A DNA stretch of 34,986 nucleotides, taken from contig CABVRO010000027.1 of NCBI GenBank assembly GCA_902500715.1, positions 1 through 34,986 of the forward strand. The letters run 5' to 3'. The first letter of the stretch is position 1. Every line of letters starts with the position of its first letter. Source of the stretch: an uncultured Nitrospira sp. GTDB taxonomy: Bacteria; Nitrospirota; Nitrospiria; Nitrospirales; Nitrospiraceae. The translations under genes were made by a program, and so were the position numbers. The notes under the pieces were generated by a model. It was not told where the DNA came from and searched no databases. It worked only from the letters and a program-made list of their open reading frames with translations. Positions 15,605 to 22,866 of the stretch are shown in pieces.

Positions 15605-16375
15605 ATGTCTACGACACGCGCGACTCCCAAACGAGCCCGGATCTCCCTCGACCGCAGCATCGAGCGTTTACGCAAGCAGTTGGCCGATCTGGCCGCCTAT
15701 CTTGGCAGGGGCCTTCCCACCCGCAGCCTGGAAGAGTTCGATCAGGACACCGAAAACCTCATTGCCGAACTGCTTGGGGATACCTCCGAGTTGCTGGAGG
15801 CGTATGAATATGCCGAGTTCGGCGAAGCAGCCGGCCTGGTGAATCTGACGGATGAAGCGCCGGAAAGCGCCGGTGTGGAGAGTCAGCGACAGCGCCTCCT
15901 GCAACGCGGTCGGGTGCTGGAAAGTTGCATCGCCGAGCTCGAGGCCCGACGCGCCGCTGAACCGAAACAATCACAAGCCAGCCGGCAGACCCTTATCGGT
16001 CCTCAGGTCGCCGAGCATATGTCGTCCGAGATCCGTAGCCTGTCCCAGGATGCCAGCCTCAAGGACGCTGGTCAGGCTATGGAGAAATGGAAACTGGGCT
16101 CGCTGTTGCTGACCGACAAGCAGGCCTATGTCGGATTCATCACCGATTCAGACCTCGCCCGCGCGGTGGTCGCCAAAGAGGTGAACCCCGCGACCCCGGT
16201 CAAAGCGTGTATGCGAAGACCGGTGGTGTCGATCGCCGGCGACCGCCCGATTATCGAGGCGGTGCGCCTGATGAAAGACCAGGCGACCAGGCATCTGGCG
16301 GTCACACAGGATGGCTCGATCATCGGTGTGGTGTCGGTGTCCAATATTTTGCGGTACTACTCGGGCGTGGTGTAG
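15605..16375 (+). CDS. CBS-domain-pair protein with a helical N-terminal domain
   Basis: The start is ATG 15605, with GAGGAGG seven bases upstream. Residues 1-125 form a helical domain containing FDQDTENLIAELLG and YEYAEFGEAAGLVNL. Residues about 130-256 are two CBS motifs (ASLKDAGQAMEKWKLGSLLL..VGFITDSDLARAV and RPIIEAVRLMKDQATRHLAV..IIGVVSVSNILRYY). CBS pairs bind adenosyl ligands such as AMP, ATP or SAM and act as sensors. The protein is soluble. The N-terminal domain is paralogous to the frameshifted gene at 20641-21032. It sits 89 bases before the zinc-ribbon gene and may share its transcript. What it regulates is not visible. Confidence 0.87.
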   Translation: MSTTRATPKRARISLDRSIERLRKQLADLAAYLGRGLPTRSLEEFDQDTENLIAELLGDTSELLEAYEYAEFGEAAGLVNLTDEAPESAGVESQRQRLLQRGRVLESCIAELEARRAAEPKQSQASRQTLIGPQVAEHMSSEIRSLSQDASLKDAGQAMEKWKLGSLLLTDKQAYVGFITDSDLARAVVAKEVNPATPVKACMRRPVVSIAGDRPIIEAVRLMKDQATRHLAVTQDGSIIGVVSVSNILRYYSGVV

Positions 16376-16464
16376 CCGGACGAGCAGAGCGAATAGCCTA
16401 TGGCCGATAGCTGATCGCAAGAGCTGAAACGACGGGAGCTCGCGATACCCGAGGGAGGTCGGAG

Positions 16465-16824
16465 ATGGGACCCACCAAAGCAATCGTGAAAGGGCAGTCG
16501 CTCCATGAAGCCGTGAGCGGCAAGCTGATACGGGACGGATTTGCAAGCCGGCAGGCGATGGAAGAGTACGTGCGGCAGCACTATATCGTCATGCCGGTGC
16601 GCGACAATGCCGGACAGCCCTGGCAGTTGGACGGAAAGCCGGTCTACTGTCTGCACGGTGTGCAATACGAAACGGTCGATGACCAGAAGGTGCATCTTTC
16701 CCGATGCCCGGATTGCGGCGGCATGGGGATCAGGGCGGATGAACTGACGGTCGATTCCGACTGCATTCGCTGTACCGCCTGTGGCCATGAGTTCGATGCG
16801 CGGCTGGAGATGATGGAGACGTAG
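16465..16824 (+). CDS. Small zinc-ribbon protein
   Basis: The 119-residue protein ends with a CPDCGG..CTACGH pair (about residues 81-107), a four-Cys zinc ribbon of the rubredoxin-knuckle type. The N-terminal 75 residues are mixed alpha/beta (GQSLHEAVSGKLIRDGFASRQAMEEYVRQHYIVMPVRD) with one further Cys. A purine-rich GGAGGTCGGAG leads directly to the ATG at 16465. No nuclease or transferase motif is seen. It follows the CBS-domain gene on the same strand and is followed by hairpin repeat B copy 4. Function is unknown; metal or nucleic acid binding is plausible. Confidence 0.78.
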   Translation: MGPTKAIVKGQSLHEAVSGKLIRDGFASRQAMEEYVRQHYIVMPVRDNAGQPWQLDGKPVYCLHGVQYETVDDQKVHLSRCPDCGGMGIRADELTVDSDCIRCTACGHEFDARLEMMET

Positions 16825-16828
16825 GAGA

Positions 16829-16924
16829 GGGGCCTGCCTGCTCAGTGCCTTTTCTCGCGCAACGCGCGGCCTTCGAAGGCCGCGCGTTGGACGCGCGCAG
16901 TGAGACACCGAGCAGGCAGGGCCC
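16829..16924. repeat. Long hairpin repeat, family B, copy 4
   Basis: Outer arms 16829-16847 (ggggcctgcctgctcagtg) and 16906-16924 pair at 17 of 19 positions. The core contains a perfect 28-base palindrome at 16861-16888 (aacgcgcggcctt and its complement). The core matches copies 1 and 5 (CTCGCGCAACGCGCGGC, then CGTTGGACGCGCGCA), but the arms do not. It begins six bases after the zinc-ribbon stop codon. The remaining bases to 17156 hold a small Ttcacg/cgacgc repeat tract at about 16988-17021 and no gene. Confidence 0.85.
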
Positions 16925-17156
16925 AGAAAGAGAGGGCTATCAGCGATACGCCATCAGCCAGACGCTCTGACCCCGACGAGATACGGTTCACGTTTTACGT
17001 GCGACGCTCCACGTTCGACGCTCTCCGATTGACCTGCCTTCCGGAGGAGCAAGAAGAAATTCAGCGACAGGAATGAGAACCGGTTATACTCAGTGCCTGC
17101 TCCTCCTGAGGGGGAGGCCACGTGGGTCATACTAGAATCGGAAGGGGACGAAGGAC

Positions 17157-17738
17157 ATGGCAGGTGTAACGGTGACTCGGCAACGCAAGAACGCTCCGCA
17201 GCAGAATAAGAAGGCGCCTGCGAGAAAAACCAAGAAGGCTCGTGGACGGGAGCCGTCCGGTGCGGTGATCGTGCTGTCCGGAGCCACGCCGCTTCGCCGG
17301 CAGAAGGCCGCGGAGGTCTTGGCCGCAGAACTACAATTGGACCTGGCCAGCGTGGATTTGTCGGCGGTGGTGAGCAAACACGTCGGCGAAACTGAAGAAA
17401 ATGTCACTCGCGTGTTCGACATGGCGAACCGCCATGGGTCGATCCTTTTTTTCGATGAGGCCGACGCACTCTTCGGTAAGCGCACTCAGGTGCATGACGC
17501 CCACGATCGGGACGCCAATGCCGAGGTATCCCATCTCATTCAGTGCATCGAAGACCACCAGGGTCTTGTCATCCTGACGACCAACGGAAAGAGCCGCATT
17601 GAAGAAGCCTTCTCGCCCGAGAAGCCGGTGATTGTGCTGGGCGGAGCCTCAAAGAAAAAGACCGCTGCCAAGGCCACGCCCAAGCCGGCAGCCAAAACCG
17701 TGTCCAGGCCCAAAAAGAAGGCGGCAAAAAAGAAGTAA
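17157..17738 (+). CDS. AAA-ATPase-derived protein lacking Walker A, with Lys-rich tails (copy 1)
   Basis: The 193-residue protein has a basic N-terminal tail (1-33), a core of about 130 residues, and a basic Ala/Lys/Pro tail (164-193) like histone H1. The core is clearly AAA-like: LDLASVDLSAVVSKHVGETEENVTRVFDMA, Walker B ILFFDEADALFG (96-107), KRTQVHDAHDRDANAEVSHLIQ, and the sensor-1 strand LVILTTN (137-143). Where Walker A (GxxGxGKT) should be there is SGATPLRRQK (41-50), so normal nucleotide binding is not expected. The C-terminal lid domain is absent. The start is the ATG at 17157, with AAGGGGACGAAGGAC upstream. A paralogue lies at 29698. It may bind DNA through its tails; this is inference. 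Confidence 0.8.
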   Translation: MAGVTVTRQRKNAPQQNKKAPARKTKKARGREPSGAVIVLSGATPLRRQKAAEVLAAELQLDLASVDLSAVVSKHVGETEENVTRVFDMANRHGSILFFDEADALFGKRTQVHDAHDRDANAEVSHLIQCIEDHQGLVILTTNGKSRIEEAFSPEKPVIVLGGASKKKTAAKATPKPAAKTVSRPKKKAAKKK

Positions 17739-17826
17739 GGAAGGGCGGAAGGTGATGACGGTCAGTGGTGCACGCGACTGCAGTGCAGACTTGGCTCGGT
17801 GAGTGCAAGACCTGCCTCTGAAGAGA

Positions 17827-18075
17827 TCACGACATCGATGCGATCAGGGCGACCTTGCCGGCTCGATCCAGTGACTTGATGGCGGCTTCGCGTTGTAAGG
17901 CGGCTCCCTTGCTGTCGAGTGATTCGATATACCGGACCGTGAACGGTCCGCGGCGTTTCGTGTATTTTGCCCCCTTCCCGGTCGCATGCGCCTTCATGCG
18001 CCGTTCCAAATCATTCGTGATCCCGGTGTAGAGACTGCCGTCGATACACTCGAGGATGTAGACAATCCAAATCAT
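17827..18075 (-). CDS. GIY-YIG nuclease-domain protein (UPF0213 type)
   Basis: This 82-residue protein consists of a single GIY-YIG domain. The motif is VYILECIDGSLYTGITNDLERRM (YIL..YTG), with the catalytic-type Arg in LERRM and a Glu at REAAIKSLDRAGK. Lengths of 80-100 residues are usual for the YhbQ/UPF0213 group, whose cellular role is mostly unknown. The start is ATG 18075. It is convergent with the AAA-like gene, 88 bases apart. Confidence 0.85.
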   Translation of the reverse strand: MIWIVYILECIDGSLYTGITNDLERRMKAHATGKGAKYTKRRGPFTVRYIESLDSKGAALQREAAIKSLDRAGKVALIASMS

Positions 18076-18141
18076 GCCGTGTGACGCGGAGGTCTTCGTC
18101 GGGTGTGTCTGTGCCCAGCGGGGGTCGTTCGCCCGGCTGAC

Positions 18142-18330
18142 TCATGATAGCGAAAAAGATCCGGCGCGGCGACTATTTGGAGAAAGCGTGGGGAAGTCAC
18201 TGACCAGTCCTGAGAGTAGGGCCGCGAGGAGGAGAGCTGAGGCCAGTGCTACGATCAGGAACTTGCGGTCTTTGCATGCGGAATCGTGAAATCGATACCG
18301 ATTGGATCTGCGTAGAGAATGAGTTGCCAT
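18142..18330 (-). CDS. Possible small single-pass membrane protein
   Basis: A 62-residue frame (MATHSLRRSNRYRFHDSACK...) has one hydrophobic helix (FLIVALASALLLAALLSGLVSDF) preceded by a basic segment. There is only a weak GGGG before the ATG. It lies 66 bases upstream of the GIY-YIG gene on the same strand. It could be real or chance; I cannot decide from sequence alone. Confidence 0.35.
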   Translation of the reverse strand: MATHSLRRSNRYRFHDSACKDRKFLIVALASALLLAALLSGLVSDFPTLSPNSRRAGSFSLS

Positions 18331-18559
18331 GCAGCCATACCCCGGAGTCTATCACGTGACCGGAGCACTATGACTGGTCGATGCGTAGGCCTGAATAGGG
18401 GTTTTCCTGAACGGCTCTGGAATTATTACTGTCTCGAATCTATTCGGTCTTGTTCGCTGTTCGGCATACTCGTGCCATGTGTCTCCGGTCTCGAATTGAG
18501 TGCCTGCCGATGGGGCCCGCATTGACAGCTCTGGCGGAGTCCACGTAGCGTGTTTCTGT

Positions 18560-18907
18560 ATGTCTGAAACAACGATGATCGATCGAGAACTCGCTGCGGC
18601 TGAAGCGGCATGGATGCAAGGCCATGAAGGCAAGGCACGGGTCTGCGCGCGACGGGCTGTGGCGCTGGCTGCCGAAGTCTGGTGGGCGCGCTCCGGCCGC
18701 TCACTCCGGCGCGGTGATGCCCTGGAGCATTTGCGCCGGATTCAGCAGCAGGAGGCCTTCCCATCGGCGGTCCGTCAGGCGGCGGAACGACTCACCACCG
18801 CCGTCACCAAGCGGCATGACGCGCCCTTTACGAGCGATCCGATCGGTGACGCCCGGATAATTGTCGGACACCTGGCCACCGCTGCGACGGACCGGCGACC
18901 GGCTTGA
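18560..18907 (+). CDS. Small helical protein of unknown function
   Basis: The start at ATG 18560 gives 115 residues (MSETTMIDRELAAAEAAWMQ...). The longer frame from 18500 adds an unlikely leader. The protein is almost all helix: AAAEAAWMQGHEGKARVCARRAVALAAEVWW, then LEHLRRIQQQEAFPSAVRQAAERLTTAVTKRHDAPFTSDPIGDARIIVGHL. The G(H/N)EGKARVCARRA segment recalls HEPN-like four-helix proteins, but the HEPN RxxxxH catalytic motif is not evident. No signal peptide or membrane segment. It lies 52 bases upstream of gluconokinase on the same strand. Confidence 0.65.
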   Translation: MSETTMIDRELAAAEAAWMQGHEGKARVCARRAVALAAEVWWARSGRSLRRGDALEHLRRIQQQEAFPSAVRQAAERLTTAVTKRHDAPFTSDPIGDARIIVGHLATAATDRRPA

Positions 18908-18959
18908 ATGATTTCCCCGGCGGGTGGAACAGCGCCTATCTTGTCCATCCGCAGGCCGA

Positions 18960-19478
18960 ATGAAGTGGAGGATTGTGGTCATTCTCGTGATGGGCGTATC
19001 GGGCGCGGGGAAGACGACGATCGGCCGTCGCTTGGCCGACGAATTGGGCTGGCAGTTTTCCGACGGCGATGACTTCCATCCGGCGGCGAATCTCAAGAAG
19101 ATGCGGAATGGGCATGCGCTGACGGATGCCGATCGTCAGCCATGGCTGGAGCGGATGCATGCTGCGATCGTCGATCGGATCAGCCGGAACCAGCCGGCGG
19201 TGCTTGCCTGTTCCGTCTTGAAGGCGAGGTACCGCGCCTTCGTGGAGGAGGGGTGTCGCGCACATTTGCGACTGGTCTACCTGAAAGGCAGCTTCGATTT
19301 ATTCCATCAACGCCTGCCCCACCGCCGGGATCATTTCATGCCCCGGGAATTGTTGGCTAGTCAGTTTGCCATCCTTGAAGAGCCGGCCGATGCCCTGGTG
19401 ATCGACGCGGCTCTCCCGCCGAACGAGATTATCCGGCAGATCCGCCTCGGTATTCCGGTTGACGAGGCGAAACACTGA
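18960..19478 (+). CDS. gntK: Gluconokinase
   Basis: The 172-residue protein is a GntK-type kinase that phosphorylates D-gluconate with ATP to 6-phosphogluconate (EC 2.7.1.12), feeding the pentose phosphate or Entner-Doudoroff routes in the cytoplasm. The P-loop GVSGAGKTT is at residues 12-20. The family block DGDDFHPAANLKKMRNGHALTDADRQPWL follows, then ACSVLKARYRAFV and HRRDHFMPRELLASQFAILEEP, all matching the thermoresistant gluconokinase family, whose length is usually 160-180. The start is ATG 18960; only a weak GCAGG lies upstream. No gluconate permease or gnt operon neighbours are present. Confidence 0.92.
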   Translation: MKWRIVVILVMGVSGAGKTTIGRRLADELGWQFSDGDDFHPAANLKKMRNGHALTDADRQPWLERMHAAIVDRISRNQPAVLACSVLKARYRAFVEEGCRAHLRLVYLKGSFDLFHQRLPHRRDHFMPRELLASQFAILEEPADALVIDAALPPNEIIRQIRLGIPVDEAKH

Positions 19479-19562
19479 GGACGGATCAGGCTGCGAAGCC
19501 AGAAATCATGTGTCCCATTCCGACAACGCGATCGTGACGGTTCCTTTTCCGTCCAGTCCCGA

Positions 19563-19922
19563 TCACTCCTTGACGTAATGGATGCGCACCGTGTGAATCT
19601 GCCCCTCTCCGTTGATGATCATCAGCTCCGCAGCCAGCAATCCCTAGGCGCTGCGATAATACAGCAACAGACTGTCGACGCCGATCAGCGTGCGGATCAG
19701 CTCGAAGCGCAGGTCCGGGTAGGCTTGGAGTCCCTCCCGAAAATAGGCGCTCAACGCTTCTCGGCCGCGGATGGTGCCGGACGCTTCTCCGGATAGCGCG
19801 GATAGAAACGGACTGGTAAACTCCACATCCGGCGCATAGTGTTGCAAGATGGCGTCCAGATCGTGCCGGTTCCAGGCATCGATCCAGGTCTGGGCCAGGC
19901 GGGTGGCTTGCTGTTCGTTCAT
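19563..19922 (-). pseudogene. SnoaL/NTF2-like protein interrupted by an in-frame TAG
   Basis: From the ATG at 19922 the frame codes MNEQQATRLAQTWIDAWNRH, followed by DLDAILQHYAPDVEFTSPF and GREALSAYFREGLQAYPDLRF, a typical SnoaL-like cone-shaped alpha+beta fold, and reaches LLLYYRSA before TAG at 19644-19646. The same frame then continues GLLAAELMIINGEGQIHTVR and IHYVKE to a TGA at 19563-19565, which is the expected last two strands of the fold. Full length would be about 119 residues. The simplest reading is a nonsense mutation (for example AAG or CAG to TAG). The truncated 92-residue product would lack the final strands. TAG is used as a normal stop by several nearby genes, so recoding is unlikely. 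Confidence 0.75.
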
Positions 19923-20039
19923 GACGGTAAGGCCTTTCGTGAATGGGTGATAGGCCTAGCCTCGGCGCGGCCGATTCGATGATCAAGCGTCTGTTGAGGC
20001 TCGCATAACGATGATGCGGAACGATCCGATTGAGCAAGG

Positions 20040-20528
20040 ATGGCCGGGCAAGACACGATGCCATTCATGACGCCGCCCTCGCCCCGGAGTGGCTTGGCGC
20101 TGATTGCCCTCTTCAAATTGGTCAAGGGCATGGTCCTGTTGCTTGTCGGCGCCGGGTTGCTCCGATTGGTGGATCCTGAGATCGCCACGTTCCTGGCTCC
20201 GGTTGTGGATCTCATGCATCTGCACGGGCATTCCCGCCTGGTCCATTCGCTGCTGCTCAAGGTCGGTGCGTTTCCCTCTCATACCCTGTTTTTGATGGCG
20301 TATGCCAGCCTGCTCTATTCGGTCTTCCTGCTCATTGAGGGATGCGGCCTGTGGCTCGAAGCTTCCTGGGCCGGATACATGGCCGTGATCTCCACCAGTG
20401 TATTTCTGCCCGTCGAATTCTACGAGGTGCTGAAGCAGATCTCGGTCATACATGTGACGATGCTCCTCCTCAATGTCGCCATCGTGGGATATCTGGTCGC
20501 GCAACTGGAGCGACGGGCGTTGCGGTAA
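20040..20528 (+). CDS. DUF2127-family membrane protein
   Basis: The 162-residue protein has about four transmembrane segments. It carries DUF2127 signatures: LALIALFKLVKGMVLLLVGAGLLRL near the N-terminus, a loop DLMHLHGHSRLVHSLLLK, then LLYSVFLLIEGCGLWLEASWAGYMAVISTSVFLPVEFYEVLK and LLLNVAIVGYLVAQL. The function of this family is unknown. ATG 20040 or 20058 could be the start. It is divergent from the broken SnoaL-like gene, 117 bases apart. Confidence 0.88.
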   Translation: MAGQDTMPFMTPPSPRSGLALIALFKLVKGMVLLLVGAGLLRLVDPEIATFLAPVVDLMHLHGHSRLVHSLLLKVGAFPSHTLFLMAYASLLYSVFLLIEGCGLWLEASWAGYMAVISTSVFLPVEFYEVLKQISVIHVTMLLLNVAIVGYLVAQLERRALR

Positions 20529-20640
20529 TGCGGACGCCTCACCCCAAATCGATGCGAGCCTCAGTCATGGTCCAGGGGAATGCCTAGCTGCCGATCTGTT
20601 CGAATGGAGGTACAACAGAATCAAACCGGGAGGAGACATC

Positions 20641-21032
20641 ATGACGGAAGTGAATTCCATGTATCGCGCGCAGACGCGGAGTGATGGCCTCAAGGCCCAG
20701 ATCGAAAAGCTCGAAGGTCTCGCCCATCATACGGCCGTGAACCCCCCGTTCGATCGGTTCGATGCGGAAACGGAAGCCATTCTCTTAAAATATATGGCGC
20801 GAATCATAAGTACGTGGAATCGTATAAGTATGCGACCCTGGGGGAAGCCGAAGCGCTGGTAAATTTGCCGGAATCAGCTCAGGAACCGTTGACGCGAGAT
20901 ATCCCGAAAAATGGGCTGCAGCAGCGCCGGCAGGTGTTGCAAGGTATTCTCACGGATCTGCAGGCGCTCGAAGCGCAAGAAGCCGAGGTGCTCACCGGAG
21001 AGGATCGCGAAGACCCTCCCGGTCCGAGCTAG
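20641..21032 (+). pseudogene. Frameshifted paralogue of the CBS protein's N-terminal domain
   Basis: GGGAGGAGACATC leads to ATG 20641. The first frame codes KAQIEKLEGLAHHTA..FDRFDAETEAILLK and then goes out of register at CTCTTAAAATATATGG (about 20782-20796). In the frame one base back, the text continues IYGANHKYVESYKYATLGEA and EALVNLPESAQEPLTRD to a stop at 21032. One missing A in the A run at 20787-20790 explains it. The restored product, about 131 residues, aligns with residues about 18-115 of the CBS protein at 15605 (FDQDTENLIAELLG..YEYAEFGEAAGLVNL). No CBS domains follow. A sequencing indel or real frameshift are both possible; the slip site is not a classical heptamer. Confidence 0.75.
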
Positions 21033-21438
21033 CCCTATCGTATGCCGGATCTACCCGGGCATGGAGGTGGTGACCGCTGTGTGGTGTGTGTGAGGTGGTC
21101 GCTGCCTCCGCGAGCTTTGCTTAAACTTTCATTCTCTTCTCTTCACGAACACATTCCTGATGTTTCGCCCAACGATCTCCATCATGCGCCCATACTCAGG
21201 AACCCGCGCCTTCTAGAGAGGCATATCCCGGAAGGCTTCGTTCTTCCGTGCCGCTGTATCCATTTGGATAGTGCCCTCGCCGATATCCTCGGCATCCCGC
21301 AATACCCGTAATATTCAAACGATTGAAAAGAATGAGGGCGACTTTTGCCCGATTGAATGGCGCGTATCTTGAAGCCAAGCCTTGCTATCACAGCCAAAGA
21401 CCAGTCAACGATACGCCACAACTTTGAAGGAGGGCATC
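21033..21438. other. Intergenic region, nothing recognisable
   Basis: These 406 bases separate the frameshifted gene from the gene at 21439 and are less GC-rich than their surroundings. A minus-strand frame of 79 residues (21182-21421) has no ribosome binding site and no recognisable features. The promoter of the gene at 21439 is probably in the last 150 bases, but I cannot place it. Confidence 0.35.
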
Positions 21439-21912
21439 ATGGCTACATGGTTTGGATTCAGCGCGCACGGGGTGCAATTTTTCCCTGAATGGCCAGGGCC
21501 AGATCAGTTTGAGAATGTGAATAATATCGGGTGGACCGATCAATCGGGACTTCGACGCGGATGGGGAGTCCAATTCCGGGGCAGAGACGGCAAGCACAAC
21601 TGGTTTCACTGTGCCGTCCCCACGCTGGGACTCTATGTGCACTTGGGGACGGTGCTGCAAGAAATCCATGTGTCGTTCGAGACGTTTGGCAATGCGGTGG
21701 TGGATCGAATTCATGTCTGGGGCGGTAGAGATCGTCTGTATGCGCGCGACGGGTTGGCGCTTAGTGGAGATCACATCAAGAATCCATTTGTCGATTTCGT
21801 CAATCTGCCGGTCAAGGGCGGCCTCAATGTGTGCGTGCATGCGAATTTCGGCCCCAACGGGTCGGAAATTCTGTTCTCAGGGGCCTACGTGAGATATGAA
21901 ACTCAATCGTGA
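21439..21912 (+). CDS. Soluble protein of unknown function
   Basis: AAGGAGGG lies about six bases before ATG 21439, fixing the start over a longer frame from 21382. The 157-residue protein begins MATWFGFSAHGVQFFPEWPG and is beta-rich and aromatic (WTDQSGLRRGWGVQFRGRDGKHNWFHCAVPT, LYVHLGTVLQEIHVSFETFGNAVVDRIHVWGGRDRLY, VNLPVKGGLNVCVHANFG, SEILFSGAYVRYE). This suggests a jelly-roll or beta-sandwich fold with no signal peptide. I do not recognise a catalytic motif. The stop lies 68 bases before the start of the pYEATS-like gene, and a GTG (21909) overlaps the stop, so the two genes are probably one unit. Confidence 0.75.
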   Translation: MATWFGFSAHGVQFFPEWPGPDQFENVNNIGWTDQSGLRRGWGVQFRGRDGKHNWFHCAVPTLGLYVHLGTVLQEIHVSFETFGNAVVDRIHVWGGRDRLYARDGLALSGDHIKNPFVDFVNLPVKGGLNVCVHANFGPNGSEILFSGAYVRYETQS

Positions 21913-21980
21913 AAAACGCGTTCGGCAACAAGGGACTCGCTCTTGCGATCCCATGCTGTTCGGACCCAAGGAGTGTCACG

Positions 21981-22808
21981 ATGCTGACTTTGGCTCTGCT
22001 CATGATCGGTGCCGGATTGATGGGGGCGACGGTGAACATGGCGATGTCCACCGAGCCTCGGATAGAAGAACCTCCTCCATGGGAACGGTGGCGGTGGAGC
22101 GTGATCGCGGGAATCGGTGCGGCCTTGTTAGTGCCCCTCTTTCTCCGAACTGTCTCAAGCGGCCTGCTGACGCAAGTGCTGATGCCGGATCCTAAAGGGG
22201 AAGATCTTCTGGTGTTCGGAGGGTTTTGTCTTCTCGCGGCCATTTCCTCAAAGAAGTTTATCGAGAGCCTCTCCGAAAAGCTAGTTCGAGAAACGCGCGA
22301 AGAGGCCGTCAAAATTCGTGCTGAGGTGGAGCAGGTGGCCCAGCAGGCTGAAAAGGCTGAGTTACTTGCGACGGTGGCTGCCGAGACGGTGGCGCCTGCT
22401 CCTAACGCGAAAACGGCAGCCGATGCAGCGGCCTCCCCGGTCAGCGGGAGGGGAGATGTGTCGGGCGATCCTTGGAAGGGAGCGTTCGGAGGCGTGTCTG
22501 AAGCAGGCGGCCGGAAGTTGGAGGCGACAATCTCGCCCATAGATGCCGATTCTCAGCTCATGACGGTGCATCTTCGCATCACTTCCACGAATCCTGGCAA
22601 TCCTCTTCAGGGGGCGGTGCGGTTTTACCTGCATCCAACCTTTCCCCAGAATGTGCGAACGATCACGGCGAAGCAGGGGAATGCCGGTCTTAGCGTGATC
22701 TCGTACGGGGCCTTTACAGTAGGCGCGGAAACGGACGGAGGAAAGGTTAGATTGGAATTGGATTTGTCCACACTGCCCGATGCCAAGGAGCCTTGGAGTT
22801 CGCGCTAG
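21981..22808 (+). CDS. Membrane-anchored prokaryotic YEATS-like (pYEATS) protein
   Basis: ATG 21981 is preferred, because AAGGAG at 21968-21973 precedes it by seven bases; a GTG at 21909 would add 24 polar residues. The 275-residue protein has three N-terminal membrane helices (about 3-20, 38-56, 76-92), a charged helical coiled-coil-like segment (95-140), an Ala/Pro linker, and a C-terminal beta-sandwich (about 165-270). That domain contains WKGAFGGVSEAGGRKLEATI, ITSTNPGNPLQGAVRFYLHPTFPQNV and ISYGAFTVGAETDGGKVRLELDL, the pattern I associate with the bacterial pYEATS family. Eukaryotic YEATS domains read acylated lysine; the bacterial role is thought to lie in signalling or conflict systems, with little direct evidence. 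The assignment is from memory of the motif. Confidence 0.8.
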   Translation: MLTLALLMIGAGLMGATVNMAMSTEPRIEEPPPWERWRWSVIAGIGAALLVPLFLRTVSSGLLTQVLMPDPKGEDLLVFGGFCLLAAISSKKFIESLSEKLVRETREEAVKIRAEVEQVAQQAEKAELLATVAAETVAPAPNAKTAADAAASPVSGRGDVSGDPWKGAFGGVSEAGGRKLEATISPIDADSQLMTVHLRITSTNPGNPLQGAVRFYLHPTFPQNVRTITAKQGNAGLSVISYGAFTVGAETDGGKVRLELDLSTLPDAKEPWSSR

Positions 22809-22866
22809 CGCCGCATAGCCGTTCCGTTTGAGTGGAGGCCTGAAGGCGGTCCGTAAGCTCGATCGC

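Noticed and set aside
20782..20796. Programmed -1 frameshift at CTCTTAAAATAT
   Set aside because: The site is C TTA AAA, not a standard X XXY YYZ heptamer, and no strong downstream structure was seen; a missing A is simpler.
21182..21421. 79-residue minus-strand frame in the 21033-21438 gap
   Set aside because: No ribosome binding site or conserved-looking motif.
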